Positions 7,159 to 16,717 of a stretch of 64,000 bases of DNA are shown one piece after another. The position numbers and the translations under genes are program-made. Each line of letters begins with the position of its first letter. Positions within the stretch are counted from its first letter, which is position 1. Below the pieces are notes generated by a model. It did no database searches. It saw only the letters and a list, made by a program, of their open reading frames with translations, and was not told the DNA's origin. The stretch lies in the NCBI RefSeq assembly GCF_021545845.1, contig NZ_CP088923.1:1922001-1986000 (forward strand), given 5' to 3'. Origin of the DNA: Rhodanobacter thiooxydans (lineage in GTDB: Bacteria > Pseudomonadota > Gammaproteobacteria > Xanthomonadales > Rhodanobacteraceae).

Positions 7159-8832
7159 ATGTCCCAGCGACCCTTCTCCCTGCGCCTGGCGTTGTGCTGC
7201 GCGCTGCTCGTGTCCGCCAACGCCGCCGTGGCGCAGGTCCCGGCCGCGCGCACGCCGCCGCCGGTCTCCACCGGCGACACGGCGCGGCCGCTGCTGCCGG
7301 CGCAGCTGCAGGACTTCGGCGCCTACGTGGACGGCGCGCGCAAGGCGTTCGACGTGCCGGGCATCGCGGTGGCGATCGTCAAGGACGGCCACGTCGTCAT
7401 GGAACAGGGCTTCGGCCTGCGCGAGCTCGGCAAGCCGGCGCCGGTGGACGCGAACACGCTGTTCGCGATCGCCTCCAACACCAAGGCGTTCACCGCCGCC
7501 GCGCTGCAGCAGCTGGCGGGCGCGGGCAAGCTGAAGATGGACGACCGGGTGGTCGACCACCTGTCGTGGTTCCGCATGTCCGACCCGTACGTCACCCACG
7601 AGATGCGCATCCGCGACCTGCTGGCGCACCGCAGCGGCCTCAGCCTCGGCGCGGGCGACCTGTTGTACTGGCCGCCGACCTCGTACAGCACGAAGGAGGT
7701 GGTCGAGCGCCTCGCCAACGTGCCGATCAGGAACGGCTTCCGTGCCGGCTATGCCTACGACAACATCCTGTTCGCGGTGGCCACGCTGGTGATCGAGCAG
7801 GCTTCCGGCCAGAGCTACGCCGACTACCTGCGCGAGCACCTGTTCAAGCCGGTCGGCATGGACGAGTCGCTGGTCGACATGACGGGCCTGAAGCCCGGCA
7901 TGGACGTGGCCACCGGCCACGCCAAGTTCGACTTCAAGGACCTGAAGCCGGTGCCGCCGATGGCCTGGCTCAACGACCCCGGCGCGGGCGGCATCTACTC
8001 CAGCGTGCATGATCTGGCGAAGTGGATGAACGTGCAGCTGGCCGGCGGCGAGCTGCCGGCGAAGGGCGCCGACGGCAAGCCGGCGCGGCTGTTCTCCGAG
8101 GCCAGCCATCGCGAGATGTGGAGCATGCTCACGCCGATCCGCATCGGCAAGCCGCCGGTTCCGGAACTGGCGCCGCTGGTGCCGAACTTCTCCGGCTACG
8201 GCGAAAGCTGGTTTCTGACCGACTACCGCGGCAAGAAGCTGGTGTGGCACACCGGCGGCTGGCCGGGCATGGTCTCGCGGGTGACCATGGTGCCGGAGCT
8301 GAAGCTTGGCGTGGTGGTGCTGACCAATGCCGAATCCGGCGCTGCGTTCAACGCGGTCACCTTCCGCGTGCTCGATGCCTACCTCAACCCGGAGCACAAG
8401 ACCGACTGGGTGGCCGCCTACGCCAAGGCGGTGAAGCAGGCCGAGGCGAAGGCCGACGACAGCTTCGCCAAGCACGAGGCGGCGCGCGACAAGCACAGCA
8501 AGCCGTCGCTGCCGCTGGCGAAGTACGTCGGCAGCTACCGCGACCCGTGGTACGGCGACATCATCGTCAGCCAGGAGAACGGCAAGCTGCGCCTGCGCTT
8601 CTCGAAGACCGCGCAACTGGTCGGTACGATGACGCCGTGGCAGCACGACACCTTCGTGGTGCGCTGGGACGACCGCTCGCTCAACGCCGATGCCTTCGTC
8701 AGCTTCAGCCTCGACATGGACGGCCGCATCACCGAGGTGCGCATGCAGCCGATCTCGCCGTTGGCCGACTTCAGCTTCGACTTCCAGGACCTGCGCCTGG
8801 CGCCGGTCGCGCTGCCATCGGAAGCCGACTGA
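7159..8832 (+). CDS. Exported serine hydrolase, beta-lactamase/AmpC-like with C-terminal DUF3471-type domain
   Basis: A 557-residue protein with a signal peptide (residues 1-24, ending in VAQ). The catalytic domain has the class C penicillin-binding motifs: Ser106-x-x-Lys109 (SNTK), Tyr200-x-Asn202 (YDN) and His364-Thr-Gly (HTGGWPG, replacing KTG). Such proteins are mostly esterases, D-amino-acid peptidases or D-aminopeptidases rather than true beta-lactamases. The last 110 residues (from about LAKYVGSYRDPWYGDI) look like the small beta-barrel DUF3471 domain often fused at the C-terminus. It probably acts in the periplasm. The following esterase gene starts 70 nt later and may be co-transcribed. 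Confidence 0.9.
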   Translation: MSQRPFSLRLALCCALLVSANAAVAQVPAARTPPPVSTGDTARPLLPAQLQDFGAYVDGARKAFDVPGIAVAIVKDGHVVMEQGFGLRELGKPAPVDANTLFAIASNTKAFTAAALQQLAGAGKLKMDDRVVDHLSWFRMSDPYVTHEMRIRDLLAHRSGLSLGAGDLLYWPPTSYSTKEVVERLANVPIRNGFRAGYAYDNILFAVATLVIEQASGQSYADYLREHLFKPVGMDESLVDMTGLKPGMDVATGHAKFDFKDLKPVPPMAWLNDPGAGGIYSSVHDLAKWMNVQLAGGELPAKGADGKPARLFSEASHREMWSMLTPIRIGKPPVPELAPLVPNFSGYGESWFLTDYRGKKLVWHTGGWPGMVSRVTMVPELKLGVVVLTNAESGAAFNAVTFRVLDAYLNPEHKTDWVAAYAKAVKQAEAKADDSFAKHEAARDKHSKPSLPLAKYVGSYRDPWYGDIIVSQENGKLRLRFSKTAQLVGTMTPWQHDTFVVRWDDRSLNADAFVSFSLDMDGRITEVRMQPISPLADFSFDFQDLRLAPVALPSEAD

Positions 8833-8902
8833 GATCGTCCACGCGCCGCGGCCGCTGGCGGCTGCGGCGGGTCATTACCGCCATCAGTCAAGGGGAAGGA
8901 TC

Positions 8903-10534
8903 ATGCGTGGAATGCATCGGATGGTCGTCGTACTGCTGGCGTGCGGCCTGTGCGCCGGCGCGGCGCTGGCGCGCGATGCCGCGCCGCTGGCGCACAGCCC
9001 GTTCCGGATCGGGCTGGGCGGCGCGCAGCACGCGCCGGTCTCCGGTCGCCTGCTGCTGTTCGCCGTTGACGCCAGGGCGGCCAGCGCCGCGGCGAAGGAC
9101 GGCAAGGTTGACGAAGTGGACGCCAACCCGTTCGGCGCCGTGCAGGCGTCGGTGGCCGCGCGTGAAGTGCGCCGGCTGGCGCCTGGGCAAGGCGTGGAGG
9201 TCGACGCGGACGCGGAGGCGTTTCCCGCCGGCTGGTCGCAACTGCCGCCCGGCGACTACTTCGTGCAGGCGGTGCTCGACGTCAACCACGACTACAACTA
9301 CGGCGGTCGCGGCGCCGGCGACCTGGTCAGCCCGGTGCTGAAGGTGCACCTGCCGGCCGCGGCGGTTCCCGCCCTGAGCCTGGACCGCGTGCTGCCTGCG
9401 CGCGAGCCGTGGGACCTGCCGGTGCGCTACTTCAGCGAGACCACCCGCAAGCACCTCGACGAGGCGCGCCGCGCCGTGCAGCCGCTGGACTTCGTCAGCC
9501 CCGCGCTGAGCGCGTTCTGGGGCCGCCCGATCCACATGCGCGGCTGGGTGGTACTGCCACCGGGCTACGACCCGCACGCGAAGCAGACTTGGCCGGTGGT
9601 GTATTCCACCCACGGCTACGGCGGCAGCACGGCATCGCTCGCCGGCAGCGCCGCCATGGTCTACGGCGCGATGGCCGAGCGGCAGATGCCGCCGATGATC
9701 TGGGTGTTCCTGGACGAATCCAGCCCCACCGGCACGCACGAGTTCGCCGACTCGGTGAACAACGGCCCGTGGGGCACGGCGCTCACCACCGAGCTGATCC
9801 CGCAGCTGGAAAAAACCTGGCGCATGGACGCGAAGCCGAGCGGCCGCTTCCTGCAGGGCCACTCCTCCGGTGGCTGGGCCACACTGTGGCTGCAGACGCG
9901 CTACCCGACGGTGTTCGGCGGCACCTGGTCCACCTCGCCCGACCCCAGCGACTTCCACGACTTCACCGGCGTCGACCTGTACGCACCGCACGCGAACGTG
10001 TACCGCAAGCCGGACGGTTCGGCCTACCCGCTGGTACGCGACAAGGGCAAGGTAATCGCCAACTACGAGGCATTCGCCAAGCTCGAGCGCGTGCTGGGTG
10101 CGTACGGCGGCCAGATGGCCTCGTTCGAGTGGGTGTTCTCGCCGCGCGGCGCGGACGGCCGCCCGCTGCCGATGTTCGACCGCGACACCGGCGCGGTCGA
10201 TCCCGCGGTGGTGGCGTACTGGCGCGAGCACTACGACATCGCCCATCTCGTGCAGGCCAACTGGCCGCGGCTGAAGGCGGACCTGGACGGCAAGATCCAC
10301 GTGGTGGTGGGCACCGCCGACACGTTCTACCTCGACGGCGCCGCGCACCGGCTCAAGGCGGTGCTGGACGCGCTGGGTGCGCAGTCGGACTTCCGCTTCC
10401 TGCCGGAGCGCACCCACTCCGACCTGTACGTGCAGGGCAAGGATCGTCAGGGGCTGCTCAAGCAGATGGCGTGGGAGATGTACGCGGTCGCCCGGCCGGG
10501 CACGCAACTGAAGCTCGCCGCGGCCGCACCCTAG
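8903..10534 (+). CDS. Exported alpha/beta-hydrolase esterase (PF00756-like)
   Basis: A 543-residue protein with a signal peptide (cleavage after ALARD, about residue 22). It has a roughly 170-residue N-terminal beta-rich region and then a putative-esterase (EstD/enterochelin-esterase type) alpha/beta hydrolase. The nucleophile elbow is Gly319-His-Ser321-Ser-Gly323, the oxyanion strand is VVYSTHGYGGS, and a late acidic/His pair is likely in VVVGTADTFYLDG and RTHSDLY. The start at 8903 is set by AAGGGGAAGG 7 nt upstream. The substrate is unknown. It lies directly downstream of the serine hydrolase in the same direction, so both may work on periplasmic esters or peptides. Confidence 0.85.
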   Translation: MRGMHRMVVVLLACGLCAGAALARDAAPLAHSPFRIGLGGAQHAPVSGRLLLFAVDARAASAAAKDGKVDEVDANPFGAVQASVAAREVRRLAPGQGVEVDADAEAFPAGWSQLPPGDYFVQAVLDVNHDYNYGGRGAGDLVSPVLKVHLPAAAVPALSLDRVLPAREPWDLPVRYFSETTRKHLDEARRAVQPLDFVSPALSAFWGRPIHMRGWVVLPPGYDPHAKQTWPVVYSTHGYGGSTASLAGSAAMVYGAMAERQMPPMIWVFLDESSPTGTHEFADSVNNGPWGTALTTELIPQLEKTWRMDAKPSGRFLQGHSSGGWATLWLQTRYPTVFGGTWSTSPDPSDFHDFTGVDLYAPHANVYRKPDGSAYPLVRDKGKVIANYEAFAKLERVLGAYGGQMASFEWVFSPRGADGRPLPMFDRDTGAVDPAVVAYWREHYDIAHLVQANWPRLKADLDGKIHVVVGTADTFYLDGAAHRLKAVLDALGAQSDFRFLPERTHSDLYVQGKDRQGLLKQMAWEMYAVARPGTQLKLAAAAP

Positions 10535-10772
10535 CGGTTTTAGCCACGGCGCCGCTGCGCGGTCCTGCCGACCGGCCCCACCGCACAGCCATTCCCTTTC
10601 CCGGGCGCATGGCGCGTTTTCGCAAGTTCGTTCGAGGCAGCCGACTGCCGGATGAATGCCACGCCGCCATCACGTTTGCGTCGTCATGATTCCGCTGCAT
10701 AGTCATGCCGCAAGTGCCGCGGTAGCGGGTGCTTGGGAGCGTCGTCGCGTACCCACCCTGGAGGGAATCTGC

Positions 10773-11270
10773 ATGAAATCTTCGAGTCTTGCCGCCATCG
10801 CCCTGGCCTGTCTGCTGGCGATGCCGGCTGTCTATGCACAACAGGCATCCGCCCCGTCCGGTTCGACCGGTCAATGCAAGGACGGCAGCTACACCAGCAC
10901 CGCCACCAAGCGCGGCGCCTGCAAGGGGCACAAGGGCGTGAAGGAGTGGTATGCGGCGGCCAGCGCACCGGCGGCCAAGCCCGCGCCGGCGGCTGCGCCG
11001 GCTCCGGCTCCGGCCCCAACCCCAACAGCCGCTGCTCCGGCGGCGCCGGCGGCGAATGCCGCCATGAAGCCCCACGCGATGCCGGCCCCGGCAGCCAACG
11101 CCGCGCCGGGCGGCGGCCCGGGCATGGTCTGGGTCAACGACAGCAGCAAGGTCTACCACTGCTCCGGTGACAAGTGGTACGGCAAGACCAAGCATGGCCA
11201 GTACATGAGCGAAGCCGACGCCAAGGCCAAGGGCAACCACGCCGAGCATGGCAAGGCCTGTACACCGTAA
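10773..11270 (+). CDS. Exported DUF3761-type protein with Ala/Pro linker
   Basis: A 165-residue protein whose signal peptide ends at VYAQQA (about residue 22). An N-terminal Cys-containing module follows (QCKDGSYTSTATKRGACKGH, residues 34-53, the DUF3761 pattern). Next is a low-complexity Ala/Pro linker of about 55 residues and a second Cys-containing module (VWVNDSSKVYHCSGDKWYGK...HGKACTP). Four cysteines suggest two disulfides in the periplasm. Function is unknown. GGAGGGAAT precedes the ATG, and a strong terminator follows 23 nt after the stop, so this is a single-gene unit. Confidence 0.82.
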   Translation: MKSSSLAAIALACLLAMPAVYAQQASAPSGSTGQCKDGSYTSTATKRGACKGHKGVKEWYAAASAPAAKPAPAAAPAPAPAPTPTAAAPAAPAANAAMKPHAMPAPAANAAPGGGPGMVWVNDSSKVYHCSGDKWYGKTKHGQYMSEADAKAKGNHAEHGKACTP

Positions 11271-11292
11271 AGCTTCCAGCTGCACGCTTGAC

Positions 11293-11323
11293 GAGGGGCC
11301 GGCGCAAGCCGGCCTCTTGTTTT
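11293..11323 (+). terminator. Rho-independent terminator after the DUF3761 gene
   Basis: A G/C hairpin GAGGGGCCGGC-GCAA-GCCGGCCTC followed by TTGTTTT, 23 nt past the stop. The convergent VOC gene ends 6 nt further on. Confidence 0.85.
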
Positions 11324-11328
11324 ACGGG

Positions 11329-11757
11329 TTACCCGGGCTGCCACGGGTCGTAGCTGCCGAAGTACCACAGGTGGCCTTCCGGGTCGTGGCAGCTGTAGCC
11401 GGCGCCGCCGTAGTCCTTCTCGGCGTAGTCATCGACGATCACCGCGCCGGCCGCCTTCGCCCGCTGGTAATGCGCCTTGCAGTCGGCCACGGTCACGCGG
11501 GCGCACTGCGTCTCGCGGCCGCCGATCTCGTCGGGCTGTGCGATGTGCCGGCCGAACGCGTTGTCGCGCACTTCGCCGAGCATGACCATGCCGCTGCCGA
11601 AGGTGAGCTGGGCGTGTGCCACGCTGCCGTCCTCGCTCTCGTAAACCGCCTGTTTTTCGAAACCGAACGCCTTGCACAGCCACTCGATGGCGGCATGCGC
11701 GTCGCGATAGCGCAGGCAGGGCATGATGGTGCTGCCGTGGGAATGGGACGCCGGCAA
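11329..11757 (-). CDS. VOC-superfamily (glyoxalase/PhnB-like) protein
   Basis: About 142 residues covering one vicinal-oxygen-chelate unit pair. MPCLRYRDAHAAIEWLCKAFGF opens a typical VOC first strand and helix, and the segment CHDPEGHLWYFGSYDPW closes the second. His/Glu ligands of metal-using members are only partly recognisable, so it may bind small molecules without catalysis. The frame can start at TTG 11757 or at the ATG of MPCLRYRD (11724); the latter is closer to the conserved core. It belongs to the PhnB-like 'extradiol dioxygenase-like' branch by pattern, function unknown. Confidence 0.8.
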   Translation of the reverse strand: MPASHSHGSTIMPCLRYRDAHAAIEWLCKAFGFEKQAVYESEDGSVAHAQLTFGSGMVMLGEVRDNAFGRHIAQPDEIGGRETQCARVTVADCKAHYQRAKAAGAVIVDDYAEKDYGGAGYSCHDPEGHLWYFGSYDPWQPG

Positions 11758-11825
11758 GGCGGGACTCCGTGGGCGGAAATTTCGCGCAGGCTAGCGTGCC
11801 GGTTGTCGCCGTTCCGTGCAGCGGC

Positions 11826-14237
11826 TCAGCCGGTGTGCTCGTCGTCCTCGGGCAGCGGCGGCAGCGTGCGCACCAGCATGCTCTGCGGGCTGGTCATCGG
11901 CAGCCGCTCGCGACGCAGGCGTTCGAGGATTTCGAACAGCAGCTCGCTCTTCACGCTGCCGGCCTCGCGCGGACCGCTGACGTAGGCGACGCAGTTGAAC
12001 GTCATCACGCCAGTGGCGACACTTTCCAGCTGCACGTACGGCGCCGGCGCAGCCAGCGTGCCGTGGTGCGCACGCAGGATGCCCAGCACCAGCTCGCGCA
12101 CCTTGCCGGCGTCGGTGTCCAGCGGCATCGGCAGCTTGATCTGCACGCGGCCCTGCGCGTTGGCCAGGGTCACGTTGCGCACGTTCTGCGTGATCAGCTG
12201 CGAGTTCGGTACGATCACAGTGGAGCGGTCACCCATCTGGATCTCGGTGGCGCGCACGTTGATGCGCCGGATGTCGCCCTCGACGTCGCTCGACAGGCTG
12301 ACCCAGTCGCCCACCTTCACTGGCCGTTCGACCAGCAGGATCAGGCCGGAGATGAAGTTCTGCACGATCGCCTGCAGGCCGAAGCCGATACCCACCGACA
12401 GTGCGCTGACGATCCAGGTGATGCTCTTCAGGTCCACGTGCAGCGCCGCCAGCGTCAGCACCGCCACCAGCAGCCCGCCGACGTAGCCGAGCAGGGTGAC
12501 GATGGAGTCCTGCATGCCCTTTTCCATCGTGGACTTCGGCAGCAGCTGCTCGGCCAGCCAGCGCTTGAGCATGCGCAGCACGAACATCCCGACGACCAGC
12601 ACCAGCACGCCGCCGAAGATGGTGCCCGGGTTGATCGCCAGTTCGCCGAGCTTGACGCTGCCCAGGGTCTGCTCGGCGCTGGCCAGCAGGTCTTTCGGGC
12701 CAGCGCCGAACGGGGTCAGCACGGTGGCCAGCGCCAGCAGCACCAGCCCCACGCGGCCGATGCCGGTGAGCAGAACGGCGGTCTGCTCCAGCGTGTGCGG
12801 CGCCAGTTCGAATGTGGCCTGCAGCCGCCGGCCGCTGCGCCCGTGCGGCAACAGCAAGGTGTCGATCAGGTCGGTGAGCAGCTGGATCAGCAGGTAGACC
12901 GTGGCCACGATCACGCCGACCCACAGCATCTGCACGGCGACGAAGAACGCCAGCGCGATGAAACCGGTGGCCACGCCCAGCCAGCTGACGGCCACACCGA
13001 GCGCGGCGGCGGCGCCGAGCAGGCCGATCCATAGCGGTCGGTGTTCCGGCTCGGCGCCTTCAGCGGCGGCTGCCCGGCGGGCGCGGCGCAGGCGCAGCAG
13101 GGCCAGGCCGATCAGGCCGCTGATGACCAGCGCGAACAGGCCGCGCGTAGCCACCGAGGCCGGCAGGCTGGTGCCGATCGCGCGGCTGGTGCGGTCGAGC
13201 AGGCCGAACAGCAGCGCCGCCGCGGCCAGCAGCCAGGGGAACAGGTGCAGCCGCTGCGCCGCCAGGTCCGACAACGCCGGCAGACGCCACGACGGCCGCC
13301 GCACCGACAACAGCGCCCGGCCCAGCCCGGTGACGTAGGCGGCGAAGTACACCAGCCCGACCACACTGGTGGCCAGCGCGGCGAGGTCGTTGTCGAGAAT
13401 GCCGTTCCAGTTCAGCCCCTGGTAGGCCAGTTGCGCGGCCAGCCCGGTGGTCAGGACGGCGCTCAGCGCCACGGCGGTGGCCATCGCGCTGCGTCGCAGG
13501 TGGCCGTCCGGCACGTGGCGCGCGGCCAGCAGCAGCAACAGCCATTCCAGCAGTCGGCGGCCGCCGACCAGCAGTAGCGCGGCGGTGACCAGGCACCACA
13601 TCAACGGCTGCCGGTTTGGCGGCTGCCATGCCTGCGCCATGGCGCCGGCGAAGCGTGCGCCGAGGCGTTTGAACCGCACCATATCGTCCGGAAACGCCCG
13701 CACCGGATCGGCCCAGAACGTGCGGCTGAACGGGGTGGCCGTGCGCGAGGCCAGCCGCGCCTGGAACTCGTCGTTGCGCAGGCCGTTGATCTGCGCCGCC
13801 AGTTGCGTCGCGTTCTGGCCGAGCAACTGCGCTTGCTTGATCTGTGCGTCCAGGTCGGCCTGCGCCTTGTCCAGCTTGCGGCGCTGCGTGGCGACTTCCG
13901 GCGCCTCGGCCGGCGCACCCTTCGCCGGCACGGGCCCCAGCACGGCCAGCTGCGCCTGCAGCGCGGTCATCTGCGGCGCCAGGTTGGTGGCCAGCTGGCG
14001 CGCCTGGTCCTGCACGCCGAGTGCGATGTTGCGCAGGTCGGCCAGCGGCGTGTCGGACTTGTTGTCCTTCAGCGCGGCTTTGACCGTGTCGAGCTGGCTG
14101 CCAAGCTGGTCCAGTGTCGGCGCAGGGGTCGCTGCCGGCGCGGTGGTCGGCGGCGACTGGTCGTTGTCCTGGGCAGGCGACGCGGCACTGCCAAGCGTCA
14201 ACAACAGGAGCAGGAGGAAACGGAGCAGGTTGGGCAT
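11826..14237 (-). CDS. Large MscS-family mechanosensitive channel with N-terminal DUF3772-like region
   Basis: An 803-residue membrane protein with a signal peptide (residues 1-22), a periplasmic coiled-coil region rich in Gln/Ala (about 40-190), about ten predicted transmembrane helices and a C-terminal MscS core. The pore helix and beta domain are recognisable in VGIGFGLQAIVQNFISGLIL and VKVGDWVSLSSDVEGDIRRI, followed by the cytoplasmic alpha/beta domain ending near the C-terminus (LRRERLPMTSPQSMLVRT). Such channels relieve hypo-osmotic pressure. The length and layout fit the DUF3772-containing subfamily rather than MscK. It is monocistronic, with its upstream region shared with the divergent ABC exporter. 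Confidence 0.9.
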   Translation of the reverse strand: MPNLLRFLLLLLLTLGSAASPAQDNDQSPPTTAPAATPAPTLDQLGSQLDTVKAALKDNKSDTPLADLRNIALGVQDQARQLATNLAPQMTALQAQLAVLGPVPAKGAPAEAPEVATQRRKLDKAQADLDAQIKQAQLLGQNATQLAAQINGLRNDEFQARLASRTATPFSRTFWADPVRAFPDDMVRFKRLGARFAGAMAQAWQPPNRQPLMWCLVTAALLLVGGRRLLEWLLLLLAARHVPDGHLRRSAMATAVALSAVLTTGLAAQLAYQGLNWNGILDNDLAALATSVVGLVYFAAYVTGLGRALLSVRRPSWRLPALSDLAAQRLHLFPWLLAAAALLFGLLDRTSRAIGTSLPASVATRGLFALVISGLIGLALLRLRRARRAAAAEGAEPEHRPLWIGLLGAAAALGVAVSWLGVATGFIALAFFVAVQMLWVGVIVATVYLLIQLLTDLIDTLLLPHGRSGRRLQATFELAPHTLEQTAVLLTGIGRVGLVLLALATVLTPFGAGPKDLLASAEQTLGSVKLGELAINPGTIFGGVLVLVVGMFVLRMLKRWLAEQLLPKSTMEKGMQDSIVTLLGYVGGLLVAVLTLAALHVDLKSITWIVSALSVGIGFGLQAIVQNFISGLILLVERPVKVGDWVSLSSDVEGDIRRINVRATEIQMGDRSTVIVPNSQLITQNVRNVTLANAQGRVQIKLPMPLDTDAGKVRELVLGILRAHHGTLAAPAPYVQLESVATGVMTFNCVAYVSGPREAGSVKSELLFEILERLRRERLPMTSPQSMLVRTLPPLPEDDEHTG

Positions 14238-14463
14238 CCGTCCATGATCGGAGCGCCACCGCAGGCGGTCAATCGTGCCGGGACGGAGGAACAGCGGAAC
14301 CTGCGGCTGGCGTTCAGGCTCGGTGTCGTGCCCTTCGCGGCGGGCTGCCCGGAGCGGCGGCTCCGCCCTCGGCGGTGGCAGGTCTCGCGCCGATCACGAA
14401 AGCGCCGCATCGTCACACGTATCGTGCGGGCTTTACGCACAATGGAGAGCCCGCAGGCCCGGA

Positions 14464-16314
14464 ATGCCCATGATCTTCCGCTGGTTCGAAGCCCTGATCG
14501 ACGCGTTCAAGGAACCGGCCGACGGCATGCCGCCGACATCGGTGTGGCGCTTCTACGCGTTCTACCTGCGCCAGGTGTGGCCGGTGTTCGCGGTGGCGAT
14601 CGCGGTGGGCTTCGTGGTGGCGATCGTCGAGGTCTCGCTGTTCGGCTTCATCGGTCGCATCGTGGACATGGCCAAGGGCGCGCCGGCGGCGGATTTCTTC
14701 CGGCAGCACGGCAATGAGCTGTTGTGGATGGGTTTCGTGGCGCTGATCGTGCGGCCGCTGGCGATCGGCGCGCACGACCTGCTGGTGAACCAGGCGATCG
14801 TGCCCAGCCTGACCAACCGCATCCGCTGGCAGAACCACCGCTACGTGGTCCGCCAGAGCCTGGGTTTCTTCCAGAACGACTACGCCGGGCGCATCGCCAA
14901 CCGCATCATGCAGACCGGCGGCGCGCTGCGCGAGTCGGCGGTGCAGATCGTCGACGCGATCTGGTATGTCACCATCTACACCGGCAGCGCGATCGTGCTG
15001 TTCGCGCAGGCGGACCTGTGGCTGGCCGCGCCGCTGTTCGCCTGGGTGTTCGCCTATGTCGGCCTGCTGGCGTTCTTCATTCCGCGCATCAACCAGCGCT
15101 CGTGGCTGGCCTCGGAGGCGCGCTCGAAATTGATGGGGCGCATCGTCGACGGCTACAGCAACGTGCTCACGCTGAAGCTGTTCGCGCACACCCGGCGCGA
15201 GGAAGCGTATGTGGCCGACGCGATGGCCGAGCAGACCGACAAGCTGCGCCGCATGACCCGCGTCACCACCGCACTGGACGCCAGCATCACCACGCTCAAC
15301 GGCTTCCTGATCGTCGGCACCTCGGCGCTGGCGCTGTGGCTGTGGAGCGAGGGCCGGGTGACGGTGGGCGCGATTGCGCTGTCGACTGGGCTGGTGATCC
15401 GCATCAACAACATGTCCGGCTGGATCATGTGGGTGGTCAACGGCATCTTCGAGAACGTGGGCACGGTGCAGGACGGCATCACCACCATCTCGCGGCCGCG
15501 TGCGGTGCAGGACCGCAAGGGCGCGATGCCGCTGGAGGTCACCAACGGCGTGGTGCACTTCCACGACATCCACTTCCACTACGGCAAGCAGGGTGGGGTG
15601 ATCGCGGGTCTGGAACTGGCGGTGCGCGCGGGGGAGAAGATCGGCCTGGTCGGCCCGTCCGGTGCGGGCAAGTCCACCCTGGTCAACGTGCTGCTGCGGC
15701 TGTACGACCTCGAGGGCGGACGCATCACCATCGACGGCCAGGACATCGCCGGCGTCACCCAGGAAAGCCTGCGCTCGCAGATCGGCGTGGTCACCCAGGA
15801 CACCTCGCTGCTGCACCGTTCGATCCGCGACAACATTCTGTATGGACGTCCGGATGCCAACGGGGCGCAGGTGATCGAGGCCGTGCGCAAGGCGCGCGCC
15901 GACGAATTCATCCCGAACCTCAGCGACGGCGAGGGCCGTCGTGGCTACGACGCGCTGGTCGGCGAACGCGGTGTAAAACTCAGCGGCGGCCAGCGCCAGC
16001 GCATCGCGATCGCCCGTGTGCTGCTCAAGGACGCGCCGATCCTGGTGCTGGACGAAGCCACCAGCGCGCTCGATTCCGAAGCCGAGGCGGCGATCCAGGA
16101 AAGCCTCGACCTGCTAATGCAGGGCAAGACGGTGATCGCCATCGCGCATCGCCTGTCCACCATCGCGCGGATGGATCGCCTGGTGGTGCTGGACAAGGGC
16201 CGCATCGTGGAAACCGGCACGCACGCCGAGCTGATCGCGCACGGTGGCCTGTACGCGCGGCTGTGGCAGCGCCAGACCGGCGGCTTCGTGGCCGCGGAGG
16301 ATGGGTCGTTTTAG
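14464..16314 (+). CDS. ABC exporter, fused permease/ATPase (MsbA/multidrug type)
   Basis: A 616-residue half-transporter. Residues 25-320 hold six transmembrane helices. The ATPase domain (about 355-600) has Walker A GPSGAGKST, the signature LSGGQRQR, Walker B ILVLDEATSALD and the switch His in IAHRLST. It should work as a homodimer in the inner membrane exporting lipids, drugs or peptides; the substrate cannot be told from sequence. The start at 14464 (MPMIFRWFEAL) is likely; an ATG two codons later is also possible. The upstream in-frame extension is Arg/Gly-rich and not part of the family. Confidence 0.92.
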   Translation: MPMIFRWFEALIDAFKEPADGMPPTSVWRFYAFYLRQVWPVFAVAIAVGFVVAIVEVSLFGFIGRIVDMAKGAPAADFFRQHGNELLWMGFVALIVRPLAIGAHDLLVNQAIVPSLTNRIRWQNHRYVVRQSLGFFQNDYAGRIANRIMQTGGALRESAVQIVDAIWYVTIYTGSAIVLFAQADLWLAAPLFAWVFAYVGLLAFFIPRINQRSWLASEARSKLMGRIVDGYSNVLTLKLFAHTRREEAYVADAMAEQTDKLRRMTRVTTALDASITTLNGFLIVGTSALALWLWSEGRVTVGAIALSTGLVIRINNMSGWIMWVVNGIFENVGTVQDGITTISRPRAVQDRKGAMPLEVTNGVVHFHDIHFHYGKQGGVIAGLELAVRAGEKIGLVGPSGAGKSTLVNVLLRLYDLEGGRITIDGQDIAGVTQESLRSQIGVVTQDTSLLHRSIRDNILYGRPDANGAQVIEAVRKARADEFIPNLSDGEGRRGYDALVGERGVKLSGGQRQRIAIARVLLKDAPILVLDEATSALDSEAEAAIQESLDLLMQGKTVIAIAHRLSTIARMDRLVVLDKGRIVETGTHAELIAHGGLYARLWQRQTGGFVAAEDGSF

Positions 16315-16428
16315 TCAGTTGGCGCGGTAGGTGGGTTTATTCGCCGCCGAGAGTCTACTCAAAGTCTCCAGGCGCCCCGCATGGCCATCAAGCGGCCGCC
16401 ATCGGCACTGGGCGTTGAAATCCATCGG

Positions 16429-16710
16429 CTAGATCCGTTCGGTCCATGGATTGCCGGGCAGGTAGGCCCTGAGCGTTGCGGTAAACAGCTTGCCGTGGTT
16501 GCGGATGCGCAGGTGCAGCAACTCGTGGACGATCACGCAATCCTGAAACGCCGCCGGCTTGCCGCACAGGTCGCGGCTGAAGGTGACGCGACCCGCCGGT
16601 GAGCACGAAGCCCATTTGCGGGTCATGCGCTGAACCCTGATCTGCATGGGTCTCACCTTGAGCGTGACGGCCCATTGTTTGACGCGCTGGCGCAAGGCAT
16701 CGACGGGCAT
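16429..16710 (-). CDS. Small YgjP/DUF45-type zinc metallopeptidase
   Basis: A 93-residue protein with the zinc motif HELLH (VIVHELLHLRIRNHGKLF) and the family block VQRMTRKWASCSPAGRVTFS upstream of it. It corresponds to the C-terminal catalytic half of YgjP-like (M48-related) peptidases. Short versions like this are found beside type I restriction genes. It starts 8 nt after the hsdR stop and is the last gene of the operon. It might process or regulate the restriction enzyme, but this is unproven. The longer frame reading back into hsdR is not credible. Confidence 0.8.
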   Translation of the reverse strand: MPVDALRQRVKQWAVTLKVRPMQIRVQRMTRKWASCSPAGRVTFSRDLCGKPAAFQDCVIVHELLHLRIRNHGKLFTATLRAYLPGNPWTERI

Positions 16711-16717
16711 GACGGTC

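Noticed and set aside
11826..14259. Long plus-strand frames opposite the MscS gene
   Set aside because: They are His/Gln- or Arg-rich shadows typical of high-GC antisense frames.
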